In this document: piece by piece, positions 30,411-43,016 of the stretch
How positions within the stretch are numbered: the first letter of the stretch is position 1
Layout: each line of letters begins with the position of its first letter
Origin: Basidiobolus meristosporus CBS 931.73
Taxonomy: Eukaryota; Basidiobolomycota; Basidiobolomycetes; Basidiobolales; Basidiobolaceae
Direction of reading: 5' to 3'
Assembly (NCBI GenBank): GCA_002104905.1
Contig: MCFE01000365.1
Span: 1-64,000 of the forward strand
Length of the DNA stretch: 64,000 nucleotides
Translations under genes and position numbers: made by a program
Notes under the pieces: model-generated
What the model was told of the DNA's origin: nothing
What the model saw: only the letters and a program-made list of their open reading frames with translations
Database searches by the model: none

Positions 30411-31364
30411 ATGTGCTGACACATTCTTTTACTTGCCAAGGGCTCTGCTGGTTGAGGCACTTTATGTTGGTCATCATCAGTCAGGTCACCAGATGTAACT
30501 TGCTGATGGCCAGGCAAACAACACGTGCAGACATGACTTGACACATTGAGATGGCCCTTGGCCAAGTTCAATGCCATGCTGCATGCTGATGTGACTTGGT
30601 CCACTCCAATGGACTTGTGTTTAAATGAGCAGTTTGGCAAGTTCTGGTAGTTTTGCTCTGAAGCATGTGCATTGACCCAACATGTGTTGACTCAATGTGC
30701 GTTGACTTGATGCAGGGTGTAATCTGGATGATGTTGCTTGCGGTCTGTATTCTTCCTCCTGAAGCTCACCATCTGATTCCTCAAGGTATTCACTTACCCT
30801 TTGTCTGATACTTTGGAGCTGTTGCCTGGATGAGTCCTGTGTATATTGCACTTGGATGCCACTTAGCACTACTAATATATCATGTAGTACATTAGTCATC
30901 TGAGGCAAAAACTCATTCAAAATCTCTTTGGTTCCCAAAGTTGAGGCTCAAATGGATGCGTCCAGACTGTACTGTGCAAATTGCGCATGAAATTGCTCCC
31001 ATGCGGCTTCTTCATCAAATCCCCTTACTCTCAGCTCATTCTTGATTTCAATACTTGTCTTGTTATATATCTTCTTACATACATTGGCTGGCATCTTGAT
31101 GTAGAACTCATGCCACAGCTTTCTACTCAAATTCTTCCATCTTTGTTGACTCTCTGAGGTTTCTAGTTCTGCTAGATTAATTAGTAGTGCCCAAATATCT
31201 GTATGAAGGCTCATCATAGACACTTGGGCCATACTAAAATCATTTGGCAAGAAATCAAATGGATCTAACATCAACTTTTCCGGTCCTGACCATGCTTGTG
31301 CACTGGGGGATGGATTTTGTCTGGGTTGCACTAAAGATGAGTTGAGACTTGGTATGGGGACCAT
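30411..31364 (-). pseudogene. Harbinger partner protein, H3 copy
   Basis: This is the main part of the H3 partner gene, starting at the ATG at 31364 (MVPIPSLNSS as in H2) and running left to the gypsy-E insertion at 30410. It keeps the Trp and Gln codons that are stops in H2, but has its own TGA at about 30945-30947, where H2 has a Cys codon, and loses frame after about 30700. Many CG dinucleotides of H2 appear here as TG or CA. No known domain is recognised. The helical RKLWHEFYIKMP block is at about 31080-31125. Confidence 0.75.
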
Positions 31365-31519
31365 AGCAACAGATTTGGATACTTATACAGCAGTATATTG
31401 GCATCAACCTGGTCTTATATGAAATATACATGAAAACTAATGTGATTGTTGAATTTTTCATATATTATGCTTGACGCATCTTGGATTGCATTGGCACAGA
31501 TCAGATCACATCAATGGCT
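31365..31519. promoter_or_regulatory. H3 divergent intergenic region
   Basis: This is the spacer between the partner gene (minus) and the transposase (plus). It is deleted in H2 and partly present, reversed, in H4 (about 32830-32980). It should hold the promoters of both genes; I see only A/T-rich stretches and no certain TATA box. Confidence 0.45.
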
Positions 31520-32478
31520 AATTTCCTATTAGATTATAGACCTATGAGTAAAGTAAAAATAAAGTACAAAGGCATTGTTTGTGTATGGTTTGGCAACATA
31601 ATGATGGGATACATTGCAATTGATGAAGATAAAATCATTATGCATTAATTTCCTTTTGACAAACTAGAGGAGATCTATTCTAAGTACTGTGGACCATCTA
31701 CCCCAATATACTCCAGGAGATACCTTGATAAGCTTCTCTGCTATTACAAGAACTATTGCCCTACAAGATTTCATCCTACCATCCATGGTAACAAAAGTCC
31801 TAGAAGCTTTCATTCCCAGCTGACAGCAATGGAGAACCACCATGCAGAGTGTATGAATGACTTAGAGCAAGCTTGGAATACTAGGCTCAGAAGCTCCAAT
31901 AGACATCCATATCCCAGAGTGTTCAGCAACAGGTTCCATATCAGGAGTATTTTGGATATCTTCCCAGTGAGGATTAACAGACCTTGTAGAGGGCAGAGGC
32001 ACTTTTATTCTGGCAAGTACAAGGCACACTGTGTGAAGTTTCAAGCACTGTCTGACATTGAGGGTAACATCATCTGGTTTAGTGGGCCATTTGCTGGAAG
32101 TAGGCATGACAAAGCACTCTGGGTAGGGAGTCATCCAGAATTCAGTAGAGGGAGAAATGTATGGCAGACTTAGCCTATATAGGAGAGGATTATCTGAGAT
32201 TAGGATGTATTAAAGCATGAAGGAAGCCAAGGTATGGTATGCTTAGCAGGAGGCAGAAGCTCTACAATGAGATATTTAATCATTTCAGAGTGAGGGTAGA
32301 GCACACATTTGGATATCTGAAGAGATTCAGCTTATTGGCCGGTAAATACAGAGGAAAGTTGTATATAGGAGAAAACAGAAGAATAGGTAAAATAGTTAAG
32401 ATACTTATTAATGCGCAGTATGCTCATACAAGAAGACATCCACTGAGAGAAATGTGTCTGGAGCATTATGAAGAGTAA
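31520..32478 (+). pseudogene. Harbinger H3 transposase
   Basis: This is the most complete Harbinger transposase here. It opens with MANFLLDYRP (about 31514-31543), then a segment with YSRRYLDKLLCYYKNYCP (about 31720-31760). A core frame (31829-32173) has FSGPFAGSRHDKALW and the C-terminal frame (32239-32478) has VRVEHTFGYLKRF with the expected catalytic Glu. Breaks: a TAA near 31647, a frameshift near 31800, a one-base loss near 32150 (GGGGAG to GGGAG) and a frame change near 32220. It ends at 32478, shortly before the subterminal GTGCC repeats. Full length would be about 310 residues, typical of this family's fungal members. Confidence 0.85.
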
Positions 32479-32660
32479 ATAAAGCAAGAAAAGCACTATT
32501 CTGAGCAACATAAGTAAGATTGAGTAAAATTACCAGTAACTGTATCATACCACTGGCATCATGGTAGAAATTATTGTGCCAGATAGTGCCGTAGAGTGCC
32601 AGATCAATCTGGCACTATAAACAGGCTGGCACTATGTGGCACTATCCAACGGAACAAGTC
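32479..32660 (+). repeat. H3 right terminal region with GTGCC repeats
   Basis: The terminal 180 bp end in GGAACAAGTC. They contain several GTGCC/GGCAC motifs, some as inverted pairs such as GTGCCAGATCAATCTGGCAC. The same layout ends H2 (to 24003) and H5 (35495-35697). These are probably the transposase binding sites. Confidence 0.7.
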
Positions 32661-33644
32661 ACTTATTTATCTGTTTTTCCATGTATTATGATTAAATCTT
32701 CATCAATTGCCATGTATCCTATCATTATGTTGCAAATATCATCCTCAAGCAATGACTTTGTATTTTTATTGATGCTTTGCCCACAAATCTGTAATCAAAT
32801 AGGAAATCTGCAAATGATGGGATCTGATCCATGTCAATGCAATCCAAGATGCATCATGCATAATATAAGGAAAACTCAACAATCACATTAGTTTTCATAT
32901 GTATTTCATATAAGACCAGGTTAATGCCGATATACTACTGTGTAAGTATTGAAATCTGTTGCTATGGTCCTTATACCAAGTCTCAACTCATCTTTAGTAC
33001 AACCCTGACAAAACCGTTCCTCTAGCTCACAAGTGTGGTCTGGTCCAGGAAAGTCAATGCAGAATCTGTTTGAGTTCTTTCCAATGATTTTAGTAAGGCC
33101 CAAGTGTCTGTGATGAGCCTTCTACAGATTTTTGGGCACTACTCATTAATCTAGCAGAGCTAGATACCTCAGAAAGCTGACAGAGATGGAGGAACCTGAT
33201 TAGAAAGCTGTGGCATGAGTTCTACATCAAGATGCCAGTGGATATATGTTAGTATAAATAATAAAACAAGTATTGAAATCAAGAATGAGCTGAGAGTGAG
33301 GCAATTCGAAGAGGAAGCTGTGCAGGAACAATTTTGTGTGCAATTTACACAGTACAGGCTTGATGTGTCTGTTTGTGCCTCAACTCTGGGAACCAAGGAG
33401 ATTTGAATGAGTTTTTGCCTCAAATGACTTATGTATTATATGATATATCTGTAGAGCCAAGTGGCTTCCAAGAGCAATATACACAGGACTCATCCAGGCA
33501 ACAGCTCCAAAGTATCAGACAAAGGGTAAGTGAATACCTTGAGGAATCAGATGGTGAGCTTCAAGAGGAAGTGTACAGACTGCAAGCAACAGTATCCTGA
33601 TTGGACCACACACCCTGACACAGTGTAATGGAACAAGTCTATGA
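32661..33644. mobile_element. Harbinger H4, internally deleted copy
   Basis: This copy is in the opposite orientation to H3. The transposase N-terminal region lies on the minus strand (about 32690-32880, matching 31500-31640). Then comes the intergenic region, then the partner gene on the plus strand (about 32980-33600). The right end is TAATGGAACAAGTC at 33631-33644. The catalytic part of the transposase and the other end are absent, and the left edge joins the H3 terminus directly. Confidence 0.75.
32980..33600 (+). pseudogene. Harbinger partner protein, H4 copy
   Basis: The frame corresponds to the N-terminal two-thirds of the partner protein. Parts recognisable against H2/H3 are the FLGLI...LNLAELDTSES-like region near 33120-33180, KTSIEIKNELRVR (about 33260-33300) and the EEQYTQDSSRQQLQSIRQRVSEYLEESDGELQEE region (about 33465-33570). 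It is broken by stops and frameshifts between 33000 and 33240 and at 33408. The C-terminal Ser/Gln-rich half is deleted. Confidence 0.75.
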
Positions 33645-33828
33645 TGTATTAACCTTGAAACTGTCACAGTGTGCTCCTGAATGTTGAGAAACTTTCCTTA
33701 CTTAGCATTTCAGTTGTATTACTTCCACAAAGGTACAAATTCAGAGCTTCCTTATGATAAGAACAGCTCAGCTATTATCACAATTTCTTGATAAGTTCTG
33801 TATATCCAAATTACTTCTTATATTGCAA
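33645..33828 (+). repeat. copia-B LTR fragment
   Basis: This 180-bp stretch ending in TATTGCAACA lies just upstream of a copia gag. It resembles 44090-44275, also plus orientation, in its order of short motifs: CTCCTGAAT, ACAAAGGT, CAGAGCTTC, TTTCTTGATAAGTT. It is probably the 3' half of a copia-B 5' LTR, truncated by H4. Confidence 0.55.
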
Positions 33829-35494
33829 CAGTTCATCAGGCACAATTGCCTTGGTGTATTTTATGGATGCCTTCTACAGCAAGCAGTGCAACACAAACAT
33901 CTTCCCTGTAAAGGAGTGGTTGGATAGGAAGAACTACATATTTTGAAGAATTGAGATATAGATCCACCTTGAGGAAAGATTTCTTTGGAATATAGTATCA
34001 GGAAAAAAAGCAAAGCCCAAAGAAACAGCAAAAGTAGTGGAGAAGTTTCAAGAGAAGGAGAGAAAGGTCTTTGATGCCATATGTATCAATGCACAAGATT
34101 CCTTCATTGGACAAATTAATGCTTCAAATACTGCCAAAACAGCATGGTAACCCTTAGAGAAGATTGTTAGAGCAAAGTCAATAACAAGCAAGCTTTATTT
34201 GAAACAAAGCTCTTCTGCATGAAGAAGAAGCCAGATGAAAACATGATACAACTCTTTACCAGGATGGAGACACTTGCAGAAGAACCTTGCAGTATTAATC
34301 CTGGTGAATATGATGAAGAAAAGATACTCTGTCAGCTTTGCAGCTTACCAGACAAGTATGAGCTACATATACTTTCTTTTGATAGCACACAAAATTCACT
34401 AACCTTAGACTATATTAAAGGAAGACTTCTCCATGAAGAACACATATATAATGATTAAGCAGAGAAAATTGAAGATAATACTTGATTTACCTCAGAAAGG
34501 CACACAGAAAATAATGGAAACAACAAAACCAAAGAAAACCTGCTCAATATATCCACTGAAAGAAGCCAGGGCACTGGGCAAAAGAATGCATGAGGAGCCA
34601 AGCAGACAAAAAACAGAAACTAGAGCAGGCAAACAATACAACTACACATGAGCAGTTATTTGTAGCTGTACCTGAGATTGCAAGTAATCAAAGTAGTAAA
34701 TGGTATATCTACTCTGGAGCATCACAGCATAGTGCAATATAAAGGAGTGGCACAGCAACTTATAGACCATTCCGGTAAAAAAGGTTATCTGGGAAACAAC
34801 TCTGCACTGGAAGCTACTGGTTGTGGGTATATACTGATAAATATGAGTGACATCTTGGGGGCAAAAACAGCAAAACTGACTGACATAGTGTATGTATCTT
34901 GAATAGCTAAGAACCTACACTGTGTTGGTAAAGCAACTACTCAGTAATTGGAATTTGTCTGTACTAAGCTAGGCTGGTTAATACTGAGTGAAATTAGGCA
35001 ATTATTAGCTTTGGGAATCCCAGATTGCAATATATACTAGTTACAATGCAATATTACTCTACCTGAGTATGTCAGCATTGCTGAAACTAATAAAACTAAC
35101 TGGGAGACATGGCATAGGAGGCTATTTGCACATTGGAGAACAGAGAATGAATCAATTGGTAAAAAATCAGCTTGTTTTGGGCCAAAGCTGCTCAATGCCA
35201 ATCAAGTTAAGTGTCATTGAGGAAAGTTCATATGGGAAGCCAGATTGGCAATGTTTCAGGAGCTCAACAGGCATTAGTTGCACCAAAACACTGGCTATTT
35301 TGCACTCAGGCATATGTGAGCCCACGAAAACACTCTCCTTTGGAGCTAAGAGATATTTTATGGTGTTCAATGATGACAAGACAAGATATACATGGGTGTA
35401 CTTCCTCAAGACAAAGACTGAGTCTTGAGAGACATTCAGACACTTAAGAGCATGGCAGAAATAAAAAATGGGCATAAATTGAAGTTATTTTAAA
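33829..35494 (+). pseudogene. copia-B gag to integrase remnant
   Basis: This is a decayed copia. Gag relics lie at about 33880-34460, for example FPVKEWLDRKNY near 33900 and a UBN2-like frame at 34219-34458 (LFTRMETLAEEP...LLHEEHI). Next come a protease-region frame (34678-34902), in which DSGASxH-like residues are lost, a pre-integrase WETWHRRL segment (about 35095-35120) and the integrase start to about 35494. It corresponds to 46400-47170 of the minus-strand copia-B. Stops are frequent. Harbinger H5 cuts it at 35495. Confidence 0.8.
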
Positions 35495-35697
35495 GTGTGT
35501 CTGGAGCATTATGAAGAGTAAATAAAGCAAGAAAGGAACTACTCTGAGCAACATATGTAAGATTGAGTAAAATTACCAGTAACTGTATCATACCACTGGC
35601 ATCATGGTAGAAATTATAGTGCCAGATAGTGCTGTAGAGTGCCAGATCAATCTGGCACTATAAACAGGCTGGCACTATGTGGCACTATCCAACGGAA
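35495..35697 (+). mobile_element. Harbinger H5, right end only
   Basis: About 200 bp match the last codons of the transposase (GTGTCTGGAGCATTATGAAG) and the whole subterminal GTGCC region of H3, ending in AACGGAACA. The final AAGTC is missing. The rest of the element is absent. Confidence 0.75.
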
Positions 35698-36269
35698 CAT
35701 TGCAGGATCTTCACAACTTCTATGGATTTGATTCACCTGAATGACCAAATCAGTTTTTCATTGGGATGCCTTTGGCATTAAAAGTTAAGCAGCCTAATAC
35801 ATGAGTATTTATTAAGTAAGACATAGTTGGGTTGAATGCACCATGCTACTACTTTGAATAGAACAACTTAACCAAAATATGCTAGGTATCATCTAGGTGC
35901 AGGTCAACTTCTGCACCTCTCAATGGAGGACTCTTATCAACAAGAATCAGTGTTGGCCAATAACAAGGACTATGTTATTGCAGCAAGAAGGAATATATTG
36001 GCTGTGCACAATATTGCATCTATCAGATGGTACAGAGGTATTAGTGGCAGAATAATTAGCATTTAACCATGGTTTGCAAGATACTTATACAAATTGTTCT
36101 GATACTTAGTGCCATATTGTGCCATGAGTGCCCAATAGTGCTAAGTAGTACCAGAGAGTTGTAGCAGACCTGTACATTGCAATTCAACGTGAAACCTTGC
36201 TCAGTATCTTCATGCAAAGTAGCTCTGGTGTCTCAACTGTTGCACTGGAGAAACTCTATTCTTTAATAT
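35698..36269. other. Unassigned stretch
   Basis: I recognise no gene in this 570 bp. A cluster of GTGCC-like motifs at about 36106-36165 resembles a Harbinger subterminal region but has no visible TIR. The left part might be further copia-B sequence too decayed to name. Confidence 0.35.
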
Positions 36270-36968
36270 TATTGTATTCAAGTGAGAAATGTAATCAAAC
36301 ACTTGAACAATGTAACTGAGCCAAAGGGACAGTTCAGTGCAGAATTTTAGGTTTCAGAGAGAGTGGTAGAAATATTGTCAGAAAAATTCTGGTCTAACAT
36401 TGGTCCTGGATTTTGCTCTGTTTGGCTATAAAGGTAACTGAAATGGTTGGCTATGCATAACAGACTTAATGTTCTTGGAAGTGCTAGATATACTAGGCTT
36501 GAGCAGAAGCTAGAATAGTAATGTTGAACCTTATTTTTGCTCAGATACAGTCTGAATCTTGTTGAGAAACATACTTAACCAAAAGGCACAGTAAGCTTTA
36601 TTTGTACCTCTTGGATCCAAAAGAACTAGTAAGTGCCAAGAGACTGGATTAATTAGAGTTACAATGGGTGTTGATGGGTGCATAAGATAAATGAGAATTG
36701 TATCATCATATCTGCTGATGTCCTGGTAGCTGCCAAGTGGTTGGATAGATCTTACATGACTAATCACTTAGTAATGCTTTAGCAGATGAGTTGATAACAT
36801 AATGACTGCATGAAATTGCCAAGGTGTGATAGCTAAAAATAGATTCCAAGGCGGAAAAAAATTAACCATAACTGGGACTTCTTATGCTTTTACTGGGGAA
36901 AATCAGTCAGATTACAAGATTTTCCAATGGAGTCAAATTTGGTAAGTTTGATTTGTTTGTGCACAGCA
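36270..36968 (-). repeat. gypsy-A solo LTR
   Basis: This 699-bp LTR in minus orientation ends GTGCACAGCA at the right (TGCTGTGCAC reversed). It aligns with the gypsy-A LTRs at 258, 13439 and 54075 over its whole length. No gypsy-A internal sequence adjoins either end, and I see no clear 5-bp target duplication. Confidence 0.85.
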
Positions 36969-37372
36969 TATCTATATCTTGGGGTTAATGTTGGGGACCA
37001 TGGGTATTTGCACAAGAGGATTAAAGATATGAATGTGCAACTGAGTAACTCTGACACTCTGAATTTGGTCCAAAAACTCTATAACATGTCACTAAAGTGT
37101 AAAGCGATAACTTAGTTGACTGATACTATCTGTCACTATAAGTGCTTTGCATAGGTTTCACTACAGGCCCAATGTCTAAATTAAGTGCCAGATAGCTCCA
37201 GTGGACCAAGATAGTGCCATGCATTTTTGTAACAAGTTACAAACCTCCAGAGGTATATTTAGAGAATGTTCACTGTTTGATAATTTTTTGGATCAATGCT
37301 GTGCATTATGTGCAAGAGCACAGTGCAAATGAAGGGATCTAATTGGTACTACCATACAAGAAATTATTGTGA
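36969..37372. other. Unassigned stretch
   Basis: About 400 bp sit between the gypsy-A solo LTR and the outer end of a Tnp2 element. A 62-codon frame reaches 37115 but partly overlaps the LTR and matches nothing else in the window. Two GTGCCA motifs (about 37179 and 37216) are present. Confidence 0.35.
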
Positions 37373-38960
37373 TGATCCCGCCAAAGGCCGTCACAGACCT
37401 AGAGCTCCATGACTAAGAAGTGTTGATCTTATCAGGACACTGCGCAGCAACTGTTGAAAAATAATTGCACCCCAAATTTCACATGAACTTGATCAAAATT
37501 TCTCATCACAACAGTATATTGGTAGGTTTTGATTGATTCCCTGCCAACTTGCTCACTTTCTGATCCCAGACATTCAATCACCTCCTACACTTGTCTACAT
37601 TGATTGACTATTGCCTCTTTGGCACTCTCCTTACTTTCTGACTCAATTGTTTCTCTTACTTTTTATGCATACAAAATGATTTATTTCTGTTGAAACTTCA
37701 GTTGCACCTCAACTGCCTAATGGATTGACTAAACAAGTCCCTGTACCCTGCGCTAACATGAAGCTGAACGCCACATTCAACAAGTAATTTCATTAAAATC
37801 CAACACTCAATAAGTATTTCTGCTGCAATGCTCTCTTTCCATGACTAAGGCAGGAACCCAACAGCATTATGCCACTATTCATTCACTGGTTCCCACATGT
37901 CCTGGTCTTCAGCTGGCACTACAAGGTCTAGCATCTCATCTGCCAGGTCTTTACAATGAGTCCTTGGAACATTTAAGTGTGTTTTCTTAAGCACTGCTCT
38001 TGAAAAAGTGTTGCAACCTCTTAATGTGCCTATTAATGTTGCAAAATTTCACTGAAGGTATTGTGATTATCACTTGAGTTCTTGACATTGTAGCCTTGTC
38101 TGTCAGTAGGGTCTTCACTCTCTCAACAATAGTGGATGTGGAGGCTGTGGTAGACAAATTGCTTTCTCTGCAAACTCATCTACTTTGCTGGAGTGTAGCT
38201 CAACTGCCTGTACTTCCAACTCCTGTGAAAGCAGTTGTTTTTTTGTTAATAAGGTTTCTCTGTGGGCTTTATCTTTTGGTACTGTTGTTGTGCTTCAAAG
38301 ACTGTACGGTGTTCCTCTGCTGTTACATTGGGAAATGGCTCAATTCTTGGCTGTGACATTGAGTTTCTTGTGCTCCTTCTTCGAAGCAAAGATACAGCAT
38401 TCTCTACCTGGGATATTCAATGCTCTACACATAGTATCCACTCATCCTGTTCCCTGGACTATTTTCTGATTTCCCTGGGCCATCACATCTATCCTACAAG
38501 CCAATACACCTAATTGCTTCATTAATGCTTTGGTATGAGTTGACAACATAGTTGCTGATATGGATGGTGGTGATGTTATCATGGCCACTCAATGGTCTTC
38601 AACTAAATGTATGGTGTTTACTACACTCTTATCTGCCTTAGCATTATGGTGACTTTTGGCTCCACAGAGACTCTCGGTTGCCTTCATGACTGAGAGCCTG
38701 AGGAGTCTGCATCATTACCTTTAATGGGCACACTGTAAACATGGCCTTTTTTGAATGTAGCCCCACTTGATGCACTGAATGTCAAAGCAAGCAGTTGTCC
38801 AATGGTTCTACTGCTGCCGTCAGCAGTGGGATGTGGCTGGGAACCAGACAATTTTACTTTATTTTTGGCAGCATATATACAGAAGTGAATCAAATCAAAG
38901 AGAAAATAGTGTTACATACAAATGGGTATGTGGGGCAAGAGCTTTGTTTATAATGCTTAC
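37373..38960 (-). pseudogene. Tnp2-element partner protein (unknown), copy 3
   Basis: The outer end (ATTATTGTGATGATCCC at 37374) is followed by the minus-strand partner gene. C-terminal domain relics lie at about 37700-38060. The middle part has the two basic repeats deleted, and the heptad region and N-terminus (LSGSQPHPTADGS, about 38800-38850) reach about 38870. The start Met seen at 60641 is replaced here. It is badly decayed, but it shows that the partner and the Tnp2 transposase (from 39097, plus) lie head to head in one element, as at 59093-63030. Confidence 0.7.
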
Positions 38961-39096
38961 TATGGCAGGTCATCATTGAACTTTACATTCATTTAGGTGC
39001 AATGTCTCAAATACAAGACTGTCTTAAATTCACATGATTACTGTCCATACTGTGATATAATAGCATTTTGTTGGAGAAGGTCAAACAGTTTGCCCC

Positions 39097-40960
39097 ATGA
39101 ACAAGACTACTCTGATTCAATGCCGTAAGAGAATAGAAAAAGACCATGTGGCTATTGTAGCAAGCCCTCAGCCATAGAGCATGCAGACAGTATAGGAAGT
39201 ACTACAAGAATCACAGCTGGTGTTTTGCCACATAAGTCATATCTGACCATTCATCAGTTACTACTATACCAACATTATCTTGCAGGGGAGTGGATATGCC
39301 TATATTGGCACTTGGCCATTTTTGTAACCATGTGCAAACTGAGTCAGATGAGTTTGTGATGTCTTGAGGCTTACCACAGCCTTCTGAATATGGCACACAG
39401 AGTGATAGCTCTGGCAAAGAAGGCTCACTGATGATTTGTGAGCCTATCTCCCCTGACAACAATACCATGCATGAGCATGGTCAAATCCCAATATTCAATG
39501 AGACAACACCAGTAGAAAGAAATGCCAAGGATACTTTAGTGAGCCATGTGAGCACAGTAATCCATTTACTTGTGAATGATGTAGTGTTGTGGCTAGAGAA
39601 GTGGTGCATTTCCACTAATATCAGTAATGGGGGCTTTGAGGATTTATTACTACTTCTTGCCAAAATCATTCCAGGATGAAACTTACCATATGCATGATAA
39701 AAGTGGACAACCATCATGTGGCTGGCAACATATGACCCAGAGACTCTGCTGATTCCAGCATGTGTTGACGGTTGCGTGGCATTCACATCAAAAAATGCCA
39801 CCTTTGCAACATGTCCTAATTGTTGGGAATTCACAACCATTGAGGGAAATCATTGTTCACACTCCAGATATATTCCGGTCATACCCTGTCTAAAGAAGGT
39901 AATATAGTCCAACATATATTGCAATGCTATAGAGTACCGCGCTCAGCATCTATCAAGCATAAATATATCCTATATATTTGATGGCAAGCATTACAAATAG
40001 CCAAGAAACAGGGGCTACTTTGAAGGTATGTATTACCATACCTTTGCCTTAGCACTTGATGGATTCTCATTGAATGGTACTTTTGTTACAAGTCTTGGTA
40101 TAAGAGTTGTAGAGGAATAGGGAGTTTAGCTAGTATTGTATTCACTAAAACTTGGACTGATTTTTATTGAGGTTCCAGCAGCTCCTTATATACATTTTGC
40201 CAGATCAATTGCTGAGTAATTGTATTTCCTAATGTAGGTTGTGGCTGATGACTCATTTGATTGCATCATCATCACCCAATAAGACCCTACTTAATATATC
40301 TATTTCTGTCTGATAAGGAACTGCTGATTCATTTGCTGACTAATGCTACTGATTTCATAGATAATACTGATATACTGATAACCTAAGCATATGCTAATTG
40401 ATATGACTAAAAACTGATCTAACTTAAACATTCAAGTGGCAGATCATAACACTCTACCAGTAAATCCCGCTGGCCACTGATTCTCATCCACCAGAATCTT
40501 TAACCTATCTTACAGTATCATAGCAATACTCTGATGGTAGTCTCACTGGCAACTGGGCCAAATCACTGTTCAACCTGGATAGCTACCTGTATCCATTGCT
40601 GAATGAATTTTGTATGCCTTCCAGCAGGATATCAGGAAGTGGCCATCATGTCAGAGTGCATTTTACTTTCTGCATTGGAGATACCCCAGCCATCAGCAAG
40701 ATAGCCAGCTTTTTTAGGCACAATACATGGTAATGCAGTCAAATGTGCAAGATTCAGGGGATTCTTTCCATATCTCACACACATTATTATTATCCAAACA
40801 TCAACACTAAGAACATCATTTCCCACAGAGAGAATATGCAGAAGTCAGCATGCAACTGCAGCAAAATTGGCAAGCTATAAGCCATTGGTTGAAATTGGGA
40901 ATCAGTTAGAAACCGGAGACATTTAAAATAGAGGGTTTCTGTTGGAATATAAGCTTTCCA
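39097..40960 (+). pseudogene. Tnp2 transposase, copy 3, split by a solo LTR
   Basis: This starts at the ATG at 39097 (MNKTT, as in the 60417 copy). Order: the zinc-finger-like CGYCS..H segment in a shifted frame (about 39150), the SDSSGKEGSL region (about 39395-39430), LLVNDVVLWLEKW (about 39568-39606), CPNC (about 39813) and DGFSLN (about 40058-40075). A gypsy-F solo LTR interrupts at 40084. The frame resumes at 40452 with the segment after DGF, then GDTPAISK-like (about 40670-40700) and onward to about 40960, where gypsy-F pol relics begin. Multiple stops. The catalytic Tnp2 core is only partly present. Confidence 0.82.
40084..40451 (-). repeat. gypsy-F solo LTR
   Basis: This 368-bp LTR runs, plus-strand view, from TGTTACAAGTCTTGG to CAGATCATAACA and is nearly identical to 49083-49449. 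It is flanked by CTTT at the left and CTCT at the right. The empty site in the other Tnp2 copies reads GTACTCTACC, which supports a 4-bp target duplication with one later change. Confidence 0.9.
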
Positions 40961-43016
40961 CTGGGAGCAATATATTTGCATTTCAACTTGATATTTTGTA
41001 CCTTCATGCCCCTGGCTAATTTCTTCACCAAATGCTGAGTCTTTTATGCTGGTGCAGTGAATGCCCTCTTTTTTGAAGTCAGGTATTCTTGGGCTTGGAA
41101 GCACAGCAAGTATATTCTTGAATCTTCAATACGCAGTTTAACAGGCTGTTTGTCACAACAAGAGGTTGTCTTTCTTAAGATAGCAGCTAAAAGGGCTGTT
41201 ATACTAACTAAGCACTTGGCTAGTGCTTAAAATTAAATGACTACTTTAAGATATGCTCTGATATCTGATTTGCATTAGTGCTGCTCCAGATTCTTGATGA
41301 CTTCAATGTGCCTAAGATCTAAAGCTGAGCCTTTGTTTTATACATGCAATACAGATACTCAGTACACTGACTCAAGAACTCACATTTAGATATGTTTCTA
41401 CAGAGCTAGTTGTCTCTGAGCTTCATTAGGGCCTACTTAATGAAATTTGAATAGTGCGCATCTGTCTTGCTGTAAATCAGTGTTACATATACAGAGATCA
41501 CCAGAAGCTTGACCAAGTTCTTTTGGCAGATGGTCTGCTTCATGGTCTTGTATATGTCTTGAGCATTGATGAGGTCTAAACTGACTATGAAGTACTCCTG
41601 GAGACCATATGAAGTTCTGAGTTATTCACTTGGAGTTATCTTCTATATCTACTCTAAAGAGTTGGACCCTGTAAAGAGGTCAATCTTGCTGGGTATAAAG
41701 GGACCAATAGCTTTGTAAAAAGCTAATCAACTCAGGGTACAAGATACTTACTCCTCACAATTACTGGGATTGGCTCTTTGTGATTAATGCTCATTGATGG
41801 TGTTGCAATCATATCTTCACAAGAATTTCTGGTTCTCCCCACAGTGAGTTTTTGGGTATGATATTTCTGTATTACAAAAAATGGCTAATTTGTGTATTCA
41901 CTTCTTCCAATTTCAGTGTACTCACTCTGTAAGGCACTTTGCTCTCAGGAGGGCTATCCCTGACACCAATGGCTTCGTAAGCTTTGCTGATTTGTGGTAG
42001 GTTCCCAAACTCATTTGGAAGCATGTCTAATTGAACCTTTCAAGTGTCTAGACTATCTGATAAGCTGGGGCAAGTATATCCCTCTATAATACTCTTATGA
42101 GTAATATTTGGTTCACTTTACCAGGTGCCTTGAGGTATCATATCTTACTAAGCTCACTTGAGTAACAATCATGGGAATTAGGCAAGTTGTAACTCAGTCT
42201 GGCAGGTGGTAGCACATATGTCCTGTTACGCTTCTGCATCTAAGTGGCATCAACACTCCAATCAGTCAATGAGTCACAGCAGAGTAGCCAGCTTTTCCAA
42301 GTAAATGGTCAATCTTACAGCTGTCATATAATTAGGTCTCAAGGTCTTCAGCAAAGTCATTGATTGTTCTTCTTGGTTTCATAGTGATATGATTGATTAT
42401 GTCAAAGTGCCCATCAGCTTTAGTGACTGGAACTGATTTGCTTAGTGCTGGAACAACTCCAGGATTCAAGGCATTGATTAGAAATATACAGATGCAATGC
42501 CCCTGACTCAATCATGCTCTTGACAGGTACTCCATCAACTGCTCCATTCTTACATGGAAGCTCTTTCATATAGGATACTACTTGAGATACTTTCCTGCTC
42601 TCTGCTGAGGTTGGATTCTTCTGTAAAGCATATATCTTCAGAGATACAGCTTCTAGTTATTTTCTTTCAAAGTGATTGTAACCATTCTGAATGGTCATTC
42701 ATGTCTTTCCAATCTAGCTTAGCTGAGTCAAGTGCTTTTCTTCAGTCCATCTGCAAAGCACTAACCATCATCAAAGAAGTCCATTTTAGTAATTTGCACA
42801 AGTTAACATCTATATGCATGTATTTATTCTAGAACCATAGGTCTATATTATGGTATCTTCAGCTTCCATTGATGTAGTTTCAGCTGGTGAGGAGGTTCAA
42901 GTTTATCTAGAATCTTTAGCACATGTTCATCCCTGGTTGAAGTACCTGAGTGGTCCATTGTACTGCCTGACATTGTCATGTAGCAGTAGCATTGCAAACA
43001 GCATCTGCCAAATAAC
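40961..43016 (-). pseudogene. gypsy-F pol remnant
   Basis: This is decayed minus-strand gypsy-F, colinear with 51060-53330 of the complete copy. RNase H relics are at about 40980-41100 (EFTLCT-like; SQ-HEG). RT runs at about 41100-41900, protease at about 42500 and gag at about 42850-43016. A short shared run near 41500-41560 corresponds to the YLDD region. Stops and indels are dense. It is interrupted at 43017 by a solo LTR of its own family and continues at 43386. Confidence 0.75.
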
